From Candidatus Gastranaerophilales bacterium (GTDB lineage: Bacteria > Cyanobacteriota > Vampirovibrionia > Gastranaerophilales > Gastranaerophilaceae), in the NCBI GenBank assembly GCA_944323495.1, contig CALUSZ010000076.1, forward strand, positions 1-13,983: a stretch of DNA of 13,983 bases, given 5' to 3'. A program made the position numbers and the translations under genes. Below the pieces are notes generated by a model. It saw nothing but the letters and a program-made list of their open reading frames with translations, did not search any database and was not told where the DNA came from. Numbering within the stretch: the first letter of the stretch is position 1; every line of letters starts with the position of its first letter. Positions 1-6,514 of this stretch are shown here, in pieces.

Positions 1-71
1 CCAAAAGCTCCAACTACCGTTACTACTGAAGCCAGAACTAAGGCAAGCGTCCTCTTCTTAAAATGCTTCAT
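1..71 (-). CDS. Start of an exported protein (partial, C-terminus outside window)
   Basis: Reading leftwards from the ATG at 71-69 gives MKHFKKRTLALVLASVVTVV followed by GAFG, then the window ends. This looks like a Sec signal peptide: a short basic start (K2, K5, K6, R7) followed by a hydrophobic, small-residue core. No mature sequence is visible, so the function cannot be stated; an envelope or secreted protein is inferred. There is no Shine-Dalgarno sequence upstream. An extended -10 box lies 6 nt before the ATG, so the mRNA is probably leaderless. The gene diverges from the TPR gene at 156. Confidence 0.6.
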   Translation of the reverse strand, partial: MKHFKKRTLALVLASVVTVVGAF

Positions 72-77
72 ACGATT

Positions 78-86
78 ATTTTAGCA
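78..86 (-). promoter_or_regulatory. Extended -10 promoter element for the partial exported protein
   Basis: On the minus strand the sequence reads TGCTAAAAT, an extended -10 form (TGn plus TAAAAT). Exactly six bases (72-77) separate it from the ATG, so transcription would start at or within a base of the start codon. No good -35 is visible. TATTAT (86-91) is an alternative -10 that would leave a short leader. Confidence 0.4.
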
Positions 87-140
87 TAATATATAAGAAC
101 TAACTATACTTTATTTAGATGGGAAAAAAGAAGGTCTTTT

Positions 141-149
141 TGGTATAAT
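141..149 (+). promoter_or_regulatory. Extended -10 promoter element for the TPR-recN pair
   Basis: TGGTATAAT is a consensus extended -10 box (TG at 141-142, TATAAT at 144-149). It ends six bases before the ATG at 156, and no Shine-Dalgarno sequence fits in that gap. No clear -35 lies at the expected distance, as is common for extended -10 promoters. The predicted transcript begins at the start codon. Confidence 0.6.
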
Positions 150-155
150 TATTTT

Positions 156-1256
156 ATGGATAATGATATCGAAGCGCTTCAAAAAATTTTAAAAGAAGAT
201 CCTTCTAATTTTCAGGCAAGAAGAGAACTTTCTATTCTGCTTGTTAATCAGGGTTTTAATGAAGAGGCAGAAGGAAATTTGAGGTATTTAATCAAGTATT
301 TTCCTGATGATGCGGAACTTTATTATAACCTCGGTATTGTATATGAAAAATTGAAAAATTTTTCTAAGGCGGAGGCTGCTTATAAAAAAGCGATTACTAT
401 TTCTCCGCAGGAAGATTTTTATTATAATTTAGGTGAAGTGCTGGTTGAGCTTAAGGAATGGGATGAGGCGATTGAGTGTTTTCGTAAAGTTTTGCAGACA
501 GATGCAAATGACGGGAATTGCTATTTTAACCTCGGGGTATGTTACTTTAATAAAGATGAAAAAAATATGGCGCTTGATTATTTTCAAAAAGCGGTTGAAA
601 ATAATCCGAAAGATATTTTTGCATATTTTTATCTTGGATATATATATCAGGAAAACGGTCTGACTAATTTTGCGATAGAAAGTTATCAAAAAGTCCTGGA
701 GATTTCTCCGGATTATAGCTGGGCATACTTTAACCTTGGCTCTATTGCATATAAATCCGGCAATATTGATGATGCAAAAAATTACCTGCTAAAGACAATC
801 GAATATAATTCATCGGATATAGAGGCTTATAAACTTCTTACCAAAATCTGTCTTAAACAGGGTGAGGCGGAAGAAATTCTGGAGATTTTGCATACAAGGC
901 TCGGGAAGGAAGAGAACGGAGATTTATTCTATTGCCTTGCACGTGTATATAAATTTACCGGCCAGATAGAGGAATATTATAGTGCGTTAAAATCTGCATT
1001 AAAAAATCCATATACTTTAACCTTCCAGAAAGACACTGTCCAAAAAGAATTCCATCTTGTAGAAGAAAAGCTCGGCCGTGAGGAGGAAATTGAACCTGAA
1101 GCTGAGATTCCGGAAGCCGGAGACGAAGAATTTTCCGGCGAGGATGATGAAGAGGACGCGGAAGAGGAATATGAAGAAGATGAAGAAGATGATTTATCTG
1201 AGATAGAAGAAGACGATGAAACGAATTTAGATGAAGATTTGGAAGAAGAAGAATAG
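156..1256 (+). CDS. Tetratricopeptide-repeat protein with highly acidic C-terminal tail
   Basis: The 366-aa protein has no signal peptide. Residues 1 to about 300 are about seven or eight tandem TPR helix pairs, recognisable from recurring patterns such as AELYYNLGIVYEKLKNFSKA, DGNCYFNLGVCYFNKDEKNM and SWAYFNLGSIAYKSGNIDDA. TPR arrays are protein-binding scaffolds, so a cytoplasmic adaptor role is inferred; the partner is unknown. From about residue 308 to the end the chain is almost all Glu and Asp, with no predicted fold. The start is the ATG six bases after an extended -10 box. The stop lies three bases before recN, and the GAA/GAG/GAT-rich tail supplies purine-rich sequence ahead of recN, suggesting translational coupling. 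General TPR function is established; the specific role is not visible. Confidence 0.9.
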   Translation: MDNDIEALQKILKEDPSNFQARRELSILLVNQGFNEEAEGNLRYLIKYFPDDAELYYNLGIVYEKLKNFSKAEAAYKKAITISPQEDFYYNLGEVLVELKEWDEAIECFRKVLQTDANDGNCYFNLGVCYFNKDEKNMALDYFQKAVENNPKDIFAYFYLGYIYQENGLTNFAIESYQKVLEISPDYSWAYFNLGSIAYKSGNIDDAKNYLLKTIEYNSSDIEAYKLLTKICLKQGEAEEILEILHTRLGKEENGDLFYCLARVYKFTGQIEEYYSALKSALKNPYTLTFQKDTVQKEFHLVEEKLGREEEIEPEAEIPEAGDEEFSGEDDEEDAEEEYEEDEEDDLSEIEEDDETNLDEDLEEEE

Positions 1257-1259
1257 GAT

Positions 1260-2909
1260 ATGTTATCAAAAATTTTTATCAAGAACTATATATTAATAGA
1301 CGAGCTGGAATTAGATTTAGCTTCAGGATTAAATATAATAACAGGTGAGACAGGCGCCGGAAAAAGTATTCTTATTAATGCCATTGATATAGCATTTGGT
1401 GCAAAAGCCGGCAGGGAAGTTATTAAAACAGGTGCGGATAAAGCACTGATAGAAGTAACGATTATTAATAAAAAACAGGATTTAACAGCACTTTTTGAGG
1501 AATACGGCATAGATGATTCAGGGGAAGAGATAATTCTTTCTCGCGAAATAACCCAGACCGGTTCACGTTCGCGTGTTAACGGCTGTCTTGTTAATCAGGA
1601 ATTTATGCGTAAATTCAGGGAGCTTTTTCTTGATGTTCATTCCCAGCATCAGACGTACGCATTTTTACAGCCAAGATATCATATAGCACTTTTGGACTCA
1701 TATGCAAAAAATACCTGCGGGGAAATGCTGGAACATTATAGAGCAGAGTTTGCGCGTTATCGTGGATTGATTGAAAAACTCGAAGGATTAAGGAGCTCTG
1801 CTGACAAAACAGAAGAGCAGATAGATTTTTTGAAATTTCAGGTAAACGAGATTGATGAGGCGCAGCTTTCATCTCCAACAGAGGATGAAGAATTAAATAA
1901 CGAGCTTGCGGTTTTGGAAAATGTCGAGAAGCTTAAGGATTTAACAGGAAGCTCATATTGGTCAATTTCAGGAGATGACGGGGCGATTCTGGATGCGCTT
2001 TTGCAGATTAAGACGAATTTGTCTAAAGCTTCCTCTATGGACAATTCTTTAGAAGATACAGAAGGCGAGCTTATTGAAGCAATTGAGATATTGAAGAATG
2101 TATCCTCATCTTTGAGGGATTATTCAAGCTCTCTTGATAATGACGAAGAGAGAATTAACTCTATTCAGGAACGTTTGTTTCTTTTGGACAAGCTTAAGCG
2201 CAAGTACGGCGGAACATTAGAAAAAGTAATGCTTCAGGGAGAAGCACTAAGGAAAGAACTTGAAGGAATAGAATTTTCTACACAGAATATCGAAGAGCTG
2301 GAGCAAGTCATAGAGAATTTGTACAAAGAGCTTGAAAAAATGGCAGAGGAGATTTCTCAAGAGCGCAAGAATTATGCAGATGTTCTTTCTGCTCTGATAG
2401 TTGAAAAACTGGAAAAACTGGAACTTCCAAAAGTCAAATTTGAGATACATTTTGATAAGTGCGAACTAAACCAGAGCGGGTGCGATAAGGTTGAATTTTT
2501 GATTTCAACTAATATTTCAGAAGATTTAAAACCGCTTGCTAAAGTCGCATCAGGCGGTGAAATCTCACGTGTAATGCTTGCAATTAAGACGATTTTTGCT
2601 CAGAGCGATAATATTGATACAGTAATTTTTGATGAAATAGATACAGGGATTTCCGGCAAAACCTCGCAGTCTGTTGCGGATGAGGTTAAAGAACTTGCTA
2701 AATACATGCAGATAATAATGATTACTCATCAGGCAATAATAGCATCAAAATCCGATAGGCATTTTTATGTTAAGAAAACTCAAGACGGGCACACAAGTGT
2801 AGATATATCAGTCTTGTCCGGCGAAGCTAAGCTAAAAGCTGTTGCTGAACTCGCAGGCGGTGAGGTTACGGATGAGTCGCTTAAGTTTGCCCAAACGCTT
2901 ATGAATTAA
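1260..2909 (+). CDS. recN: DNA repair protein RecN (SMC-like ATPase)
   Basis: RecN is a cytoplasmic SMC-family ATPase that acts at DNA double-strand breaks and helps RecA-mediated recombination. At 549 aa it is the usual length. The N-terminal half-domain has Walker A GETGAGKS at residues 29-36 and the motif DVHSQHQ. A long heptad-rich coiled coil, roughly 155-370, follows. The C-terminal half-domain carries the ABC signature ASGGEISRV (about 430-438) and Walker B with D-loop, VIFDEIDTGISG (about 457-468). The ATG lies three bases after the TPR stop codon, so the pair is probably one operon. The SD is indistinct (AAGAAGAATAGGA reading into the start), fitting translation coupled to the upstream gene. 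No SOS-type operator was noticed. The stop TAA overlaps the stop of the small minus-strand gene. Confidence 0.97.
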   Translation: MLSKIFIKNYILIDELELDLASGLNIITGETGAGKSILINAIDIAFGAKAGREVIKTGADKALIEVTIINKKQDLTALFEEYGIDDSGEEIILSREITQTGSRSRVNGCLVNQEFMRKFRELFLDVHSQHQTYAFLQPRYHIALLDSYAKNTCGEMLEHYRAEFARYRGLIEKLEGLRSSADKTEEQIDFLKFQVNEIDEAQLSSPTEDEELNNELAVLENVEKLKDLTGSSYWSISGDDGAILDALLQIKTNLSKASSMDNSLEDTEGELIEAIEILKNVSSSLRDYSSSLDNDEERINSIQERLFLLDKLKRKYGGTLEKVMLQGEALRKELEGIEFSTQNIEELEQVIENLYKELEKMAEEISQERKNYADVLSALIVEKLEKLELPKVKFEIHFDKCELNQSGCDKVEFLISTNISEDLKPLAKVASGGEISRVMLAIKTIFAQSDNIDTVIFDEIDTGISGKTSQSVADEVKELAKYMQIIMITHQAIIASKSDRHFYVKKTQDGHTSVDISVLSGEAKLKAVAELAGGEVTDESLKFAQTLMN

Positions 2910-3082
2910 TATGTATCATTAATAAAGTTAAACAAATTCTCATGTGATTGTTTAATTTTCGCTTGAAATTGATACTTAAGCGCATTTCTCTGCGGATTTG
3001 TTGCAAAATTATTTTTTGGGGTTGTTAGTCTGGCTGCCATTCTTATATTTTGGGACAGCAAAGCGAGATTATTGCTAATCAT
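2906..3082 (-). CDS. Small hypothetical protein (58 aa)
   Basis: The frame runs from ATG (3082-3080) to TAA (2908-2906). The product starts MISNNLALLSQNIRMAARLT and ends ENLFNFINDTY. It is basic and Asn/Gln-rich, has no Cys, no signal peptide and no membrane segment. Support for a real gene: AAAGGA at 3091-3096 lies eight bases before the ATG; a plausible promoter lies upstream (TTTACA/TAAAAT, 16-bp spacer); and the frame fills most of the gap between recN and efp. Its stop and the recN stop share the palindrome TTAA (2906-2909), so the genes meet tail to tail with no room for a separate terminator. I do not recognise the family. Confidence 0.55.
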   Translation of the reverse strand: MISNNLALLSQNIRMAARLTTPKNNFATNPQRNALKYQFQAKIKQSHENLFNFINDTY

Positions 3083-3138
3083 TTTTTTATTCCTTTCGGG
3101 TAATGTACTTCCTCCCGTAAATTTTTGGGTGTTCTTTT

Positions 3139-3166
3139 ATTTTAATATGAAGAAAAAAAATGTAAA
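3139..3166 (-). promoter_or_regulatory. Candidate promoter of the 58-aa gene
   Basis: On the minus strand TTTACA (3166-3161) and TAAAAT (3144-3139) are 16 bp apart. Transcription would start near 3132, giving a leader of about 50 nt that contains the AAAGGA ribosome binding site. The region is very A+T-rich, so chance matches are possible. Confidence 0.35.
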
Positions 3167-3171
3167 GTAGT

Positions 3172-3207
3172 TTTTTATAAATCAGCCAAGTGGTTTTTGT
3201 AAATCAG
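3172..3207 (+). repeat. Tandem 14-bp direct repeat upstream of the efp promoter
   Basis: TTTTTATAAATCAG (3172-3185) recurs as TTTTTGTAAATCAG (3194-3207) with one mismatch. The copies start 22 bp apart, two helical turns, and the second ends seven bases before the efp -35 box. The placement suggests a two-site operator or upstream element; no regulator is identified. Confidence 0.4.
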
Positions 3208-3214
3208 GGGCAAC

Positions 3215-3243
3215 TTGCAACGGGGTTTTGTTTGTGTTAATAT
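3215..3243 (+). promoter_or_regulatory. Promoter of efp-accB-accC
   Basis: TTGCAA (3215-3220) and TAATAT (3238-3243) are separated by exactly 17 bp. Transcription would start near 3250, leaving a leader of about 30 nt that carries the strong SD AAGGAG (3270-3275), five bases before the efp ATG. Confidence 0.6.
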
Positions 3244-3280
3244 CAGAAAAAAGAGTATTATGTATAGTTAAGGAGTACGT

Positions 3281-3838
3281 ATGATTTCAGTAAACGATTT
3301 AAAGAATGGCTTAACACTCGAATTAGATAACGGCTTGTGGACTGTTGTAGAATTTTTACACGTAAAACCGGGTAAAGGCGCAGCTTTTGTTAGAACAAAA
3401 CTAAAAAATGCAGAAACAGGTAACGTTGTTGAAAAAACTTTCAGAGCCGGTGAAAAAGTTGCTAAAGCTATGCTTGACCGTAGAGAAATGCAATACTTAT
3501 ATAAAGACGGAAACGAATACGTTATGATGGATAACGAAACTTATGAACAGCTCCAGATTCCGGAAGATCATATCGGTGACGGTAAAAAATACCTTAAAGA
3601 AAATATGATGGTTCAAGTGCTTATGCATGATAAGAGAATAATTGGTATTGATATTCCTGCTCACGTTGAGCTTGAAGTAGTAGATACCCCGCCGGCTGAA
3701 AAAGGAAATACTGCACAGGGCGGTACAAAACCTGCTACACTTGAAACAGGTGCTGTTGTTCAGGTTCCGTTCTTCGTATCAAACGGTGATGTAATCAGAG
3801 TTGATACAAGAAGCAACGAATACTTAGACAGGGTTTAA
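3281..3838 (+). CDS. efp: Translation elongation factor P
   Basis: EF-P binds between the P and E sites of the ribosome and relieves stalling at consecutive prolines. The 185-aa length is standard. The N-terminal KOW-like domain holds the loop [10 protein letters not shown]; the tip lysine is K32, the position that carries modifications in other bacteria. The central and C-terminal OB domains follow, ending with the family motif [20 protein letters not shown]. The enzyme that would modify K32 is not in this window. Start: ATG five bases after AAGGAG. The gene is followed at once by accB, whose SD (AAGGAG) overlaps the efp stop codon, so the two are almost certainly co-translated. The efp-accB order is known from Cyanobacteria. 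Confidence 0.98.
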   Translation: MISVNDLKNGLTLELDNGLWTVVEFLHVKPGKGAAFVRTKLKNAETGNVVEKTFRAGEKVAKAMLDRREMQYLYKDGNEYVMMDNETYEQLQIPEDHIGDGKKYLKENMMVQVLMHDKRIIGIDIPAHVELEVVDTPPAEKGNTAQGGTKPATLETGAVVQVPFFVSNGDVIRVDTRSNEYLDRV

Positions 3839-3849
3839 AGGAGACAGAA

Positions 3850-4293
3850 ATGAAATTTGAACCGGATTATATAGAAAAATTAGCTAAAATTATTACAGAT
3901 AACGGCCTTACTGAAATTTCGCTTGAAGACGGCGAACAGGCTATAACAATCAGAAAAGATTTACCGGAAGTCAGCTATCAACCGGCTGTAGCAGCACCGG
4001 CTCCGGCGCCTGCTGCAGTTCAAGCACCGGCTGCAGAAAAGAAAGAGGCTGAAGTTAAAGGTAAGGCTATTACATCTCCTATGGTAGGAACATTTTATGC
4101 TGCATCTTCTCCGGAGGCTAATCCTTTTGTAGAAGTAGGCTCAAATGTTAATGTCGGTGATGTTGTTTGTATTATTGAAGCAATGAAATTGATGAATGAA
4201 ATCAAATCAGAACAAGCCGGCAAGGTTGTTCAAATTTGTGTTAAAAACGGCGACCCGGTTGAATATGGCCAGGTGCTTATGTATGTGGAATAA
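3850..4293 (+). CDS. accB: Biotin carboxyl carrier protein of acetyl-CoA carboxylase
   Basis: AccB carries the biotin that AccC carboxylates and passes CO2 to the carboxyltransferase (AccA/AccD), making malonyl-CoA for fatty-acid synthesis. The 147-aa protein has an N-terminal domain (1-40), a flexible Ala/Pro linker (about 43-64, APAPAP-like) and a C-terminal biotinyl domain (about 72-147). The biotin-attachment motif is EAMKLMNE with lysine K113. The P-M-x-G motif upstream (SPMVGTFY) is also present. The gene starts 11 nt after the efp stop and uses an SD that overlaps that stop. Birch-type ligase (BirA) would be encoded elsewhere. A repeat-rich 98-bp spacer separates it from accC. Confidence 0.98.
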   Translation: MKFEPDYIEKLAKIITDNGLTEISLEDGEQAITIRKDLPEVSYQPAVAAPAPAPAAVQAPAAEKKEAEVKGKAITSPMVGTFYAASSPEANPFVEVGSNVNVGDVVCIIEAMKLMNEIKSEQAGKVVQICVKNGDPVEYGQVLMYVE

Positions 4294-4294
4294 T

Positions 4295-4343
4295 CGTGAT
4301 TCGTGAATTGTGAATCGTGATTAGGTATGTTTAGTTAATCACG
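4295..4343 (+). repeat. Heptanucleotide tandem repeat with inverted copy, accB-accC spacer
   Basis: Four head-to-tail 7-bp units of consensus CGTGAWT occupy 4295-4322: CGTGATT, CGTGAAT, TGTGAAT, CGTGATT. An inverted copy, TAATCACG at 4336-4343, pairs perfectly with CGTGATTA (4316-4323) to form an 8-bp stem with a 12-nt loop, followed by TTTT. The first unit (4295-4301) could pair with the same 3' arm instead, so two exclusive hairpins are possible. A weak attenuator or processing site in the accB-accC mRNA is inferred. Confidence 0.65.
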
Positions 4344-4391
4344 TTTTGGTGCGTGTCATTTTGCATAGGATTAATAACAGGGAATAGGAAT

Positions 4392-5744
4392 ATGTTTAAA
4401 AGAGTTTTAATAGCAAATAGAGGCGAAATTGCAGTTAGGGTTATAAGAGCTTGTCGTGAGCTTGGAATACCAACTGTTGCAATTTATTCGCAGGCTGATG
4501 CACAGTCTCTTCATGTAAGATTAGCGACTGATTCTTTCTGTATAGGCCCTGCACCGAGTGCACAAAGCTATTTAAACATTCCTGCAATTATATCTACTGC
4601 AATGATGACCGGCTGTGATGCAATTCACCCCGGTTACGGCTTTATGTCTGAAAGAGCTGATTTTGTTGATATTTGTACTAAACACGGTATCAAATTTATC
4701 GGGCCTTCTGCTGAATCTATGAGAAAAATGGGAGATAAGGCTACTGCTCGTAAAACTATGATAGAGAATGATGTTCCTGTTACTCCCGGAACCGGAATTT
4801 TAGAGAGTGTAGAACAGGCAAGAGAATTTGCTCATAAAGCCGGATATCCGATTATACTTAAAGCTACTGCCGGAGGCGGCGGAAAGGGCATGAGAATAGT
4901 AAGAAACGATGATGAATTGGAAACTAATATGAACCTTTGTCAGCAGGAAGCTGAGAAGTTCTTCGGGAATCCCGGGGTTTATGCAGAAAAATATCTGGAA
5001 AACCCGAGACACATTGAAGTTCAAATTTTAGGTGACTCATTTGGTAACGTTATTCACCTGGGTGAAAGAGATTGCTCTATCCAGAGACGTCATCAGAAAC
5101 TTTTAGAAGAAGCACCATCTCCCGCTATTGACGAAAAAACAAGAAAAGAAATGGGGGCTGCTGCAGTAAGAGCTGCGAAAGCTATTAAATATGAAGGTGC
5201 AGGAACTTGCGAATTTCTGCTTGACCATGATGGAAAATGGTATTTCATGGAAATGAATACACGTGTTCAGGTTGAACATTGTGTAACAGAAATGATTTCG
5301 CAGATTGATATTGTGAGGGAACAAATTCTTGTTGCTTCAGGTAAAAAACTCGGCTATACACAAGACGATGTTCTTTTAAGAGGACATGCTATCGAATGCA
5401 GAATTAACGCAGAAGATCCGGAACATGATTTTATGCCTTGTCCGGGTAAAATTGACGGTTATTTCGCACCGGGCGGTTTTGGCATAAGAGTTGATTCTCA
5501 TGTTTATCCGGGATACTCTATTCCGCCATACTATGATTCAATGATAGGAAAACTTATCTGCTGGGGTGAAAACAGGAATGAAGCAAGACGCAGAATGTAT
5601 CAGGCTTTAAAAGAGTATGTAGTAACCGGTATTAAAACTACAATACCTTTCCATCAAGAAATCGTGGAAGACGAAGTATTTATGAGCGGGAATTTCAATA
5701 CCGGATTTATTGAAGATTTTTATAAGCGTAAAGGTAAAGCGTAA
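4392..5744 (+). CDS. accC: Biotin carboxylase subunit of acetyl-CoA carboxylase
   Basis: AccC uses ATP and bicarbonate to carboxylate biotin on AccB. From ATG 4392 the protein is 450 aa, close to E. coli AccC (449 aa). The order is: N-terminal domain starting MFKRVLIANRGEIAVRVIRA; ATP-grasp with K116, the glycine loop AGGGGKGMR (about 160-168) and HIEVQILGD (about 207-215); catalytic segment MEMNTRVQVEH (about 286-296, containing the conserved Arg291 and Glu295); C-terminal domain with HAIECRINAEDP. An in-frame GTG at 4353 would add 13 residues, but ATG 4392 gives the family start and has AGGA just upstream. The accB-accC spacer is unusually long and repetitive for this operon. tRNA-Gly begins nine bases after the stop. 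Confidence 0.98.
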   Translation: MFKRVLIANRGEIAVRVIRACRELGIPTVAIYSQADAQSLHVRLATDSFCIGPAPSAQSYLNIPAIISTAMMTGCDAIHPGYGFMSERADFVDICTKHGIKFIGPSAESMRKMGDKATARKTMIENDVPVTPGTGILESVEQAREFAHKAGYPIILKATAGGGGKGMRIVRNDDELETNMNLCQQEAEKFFGNPGVYAEKYLENPRHIEVQILGDSFGNVIHLGERDCSIQRRHQKLLEEAPSPAIDEKTRKEMGAAAVRAAKAIKYEGAGTCEFLLDHDGKWYFMEMNTRVQVEHCVTEMISQIDIVREQILVASGKKLGYTQDDVLLRGHAIECRINAEDPEHDFMPCPGKIDGYFAPGGFGIRVDSHVYPGYSIPPYYDSMIGKLICWGENRNEARRRMYQALKEYVVTGIKTTIPFHQEIVEDEVFMSGNFNTGFIEDFYKRKGKA

Positions 5745-5753
5745 TTTATATAG

Positions 5754-5825
5754 GCGGATGTAATTCAGTGGTAGAATGCAACCTTCCCAAGGTTGACGTC
5801 GCGAGTTCGAGTCTCGTCGTCCGCT
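5754..5825 (+). tRNA. tRNA-Gly, anticodon CCC
   Basis: A full cloverleaf can be drawn: acceptor GCGGATG (5754-5760) with CGTCCGC (5818-5824); D-stem ATTC/GAAT; anticodon stem CAACC/GGTTG around loop TTCCCAA, so the anticodon is CCC, reading GGG; T-stem GCGAG/CTCGT around TTCGAGT; discriminator T at 5825. CCA is not encoded. The nine-base gap to accC leaves no separate promoter except one inside accC, so the tRNA is probably cut from the accC transcript. Its 3' end is duplicated downstream at 5999-6021. Confidence 0.95.
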
Positions 5826-5831
5826 TATTTT
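5809..5831 (+). repeat. 23-bp direct repeat, copy 1 (tRNA-Gly 3' end)
   Basis: This copy runs from the T-loop of tRNA-Gly through its last base and six bases beyond. It is identical, base for base, to 5999-6021, and the copies start exactly 190 bp apart. The match stops sharply on both sides. A tRNA 3' end repeated in direct orientation is the classic footprint of site-specific integration by a tyrosine recombinase. Confidence 0.9.
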
Positions 5832-5998
5832 GAAATTTTATTTTTTGATATACGAGACTGACCTCGCGACGTCTGTAAAACTGGCGTTTTACGACGGTCG
5901 CTCCCTCTATTTGCTTATGAAGTCTTCAAAGTTAATTATGTAACTTTACGGAAAACGTGACATTTAGTCACCTTTTCCTGCACGCAAACAGACACAGT
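5832..5998 (+). other. Structured 167-bp segment between tRNA 3'-end repeats
   Basis: No gene was found here. The segment starts with an inverted partial copy of the tRNA T-arm (5852-5873). Three consecutive hairpins follow: 5866-5901 (GTAAAAC/GTTTTAC with loop TGGC, plus an outer GCGAC/GTCGC stem), 5928-5947 (AAAGTTA/TAACTTT) and 5950-5978 (GGAAAA-C-GTGAC / GTCAC-C-TTTTCC, one C-C mismatch). None is followed by a T-run, so they are not ordinary terminators. It may be a remnant or miniature form of an integrated element, or a structured RNA read through from the tRNA. Confidence 0.55.
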
Positions 5999-6021
5999 GA
6001 GTCTCGTCGTCCGCTTATTTT
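5999..6021 (+). repeat. 23-bp direct repeat, copy 2
   Basis: Perfect second copy of the tRNA-Gly 3' end, not attached to a tRNA body. It contains the T-stem 3' strand, the acceptor 3' strand and the downstream TTATTTT. The junction with the following sequence creates TATAAT at 6021-6026, a possible second -10 for the gene at 6083. Confidence 0.9.
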
Positions 6022-6029
6022 ATAATTCC

Positions 6030-6059
6030 TTGCTAAAAACTCTTTATAGATGGTATAAT
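6030..6059 (+). promoter_or_regulatory. Promoter of the small exported protein gene
   Basis: TTGCTA (6030-6035) and extended -10 TGGTATAAT (6051-6059), 18-bp spacer. Transcription would begin near 6066, giving a leader of about 17 nt with AAGGGG as ribosome binding site. Confidence 0.55.
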
Positions 6060-6082
6060 TTCTAAAAAAGGGGTTAAGATAG

Positions 6083-6514
6083 ATGAAAAAATTTTTTGTA
6101 TTATTAGCGCTAGTATTACCACTAGGAGTTATTGCAAATGAGGTTGTTTCTTTAGAAGGTCTAACAGAGCCGGAGTGGAAAGACTTTGCTCCGCCTGCTT
6201 ATGCTGATGTTGAAGAGCCGAAGGGGCTTGGTAAATTAAATGAAACCGTTAATTACTGGTATCAAAGAAAAGTTGATTTTGAAAGTTCCATAGAAGAATG
6301 CAGGGCTATGGAAGATAATGATGCAAAGCTTAGCTGTTATCAGGAAGTAAAAGTTAAACAGTATGCAAGAAACAGCGAGTATAATGCAAAAATCGAAGCA
6401 CAGGAAAGAGCAGGATTAGGCCCGAGCGAGATGTATGATAAGACAAATAATATGCTTCCTGTCGGAAATTATTTGAATAATTTTACTCGTTTTCAGCCAA
6501 ATGAGATTCGCTGA
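6083..6514 (+). CDS. Small exported protein with a paired-cysteine motif
   Basis: The 143-aa product begins with a Sec signal peptide (MKKFFVLLALVLPLGVIA, likely cut after residue 18). The mature part is charged and mostly helical, with two cysteines, C73 and C85, in ECRAMEDNDAKLSCYQEV. This resembles the short 'C...R/KL.CY' cysteine-pair motif of several small periplasmic proteins, so a disulfide is likely; no function is known to me. The ATG follows AAGGGG at about nine bases. The last 32 bases overlap the 3' end of rdgB on the other strand, so the two convergent genes have no terminator between them. The gene lies directly downstream of the duplicated tRNA end. Confidence 0.8.
   Translation: MKKFFVLLALVLPLGVIANEVVSLEGLTEPEWKDFAPPAYADVEEPKGLGKLNETVNYWYQRKVDFESSIEECRAMEDNDAKLSCYQEVKVKQYARNSEYNAKIEAQERAGLGPSEMYDKTNNMLPVGNYLNNFTRFQPNEIR

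Noticed and set aside
977..1282. Long antisense frame rich in serine opposite the TPR tail
   Set aside because: It is the mirror of GAA/GAT codons in the acidic tail; no SD or promoter and the sense frame is clearly real.
4295..4343. CRISPR-like array
   Set aside because: Units are 7 bp and contiguous with no spacers, and no cas genes are present.
4353..4391. Earlier GTG start for accC
   Set aside because: It adds 13 residues absent from AccC; ATG 4392 with AGGA gives the conserved MFKRVLIANRGE start.
5852..5900. Second tRNA on the minus strand
   Set aside because: Only a T-arm-like part and one hairpin are present; no acceptor or D-arm can be drawn.
5950..5978. Intrinsic terminator for the tRNA transcript
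   Set aside because: Good stem but no T-run follows (next bases TGCACG).
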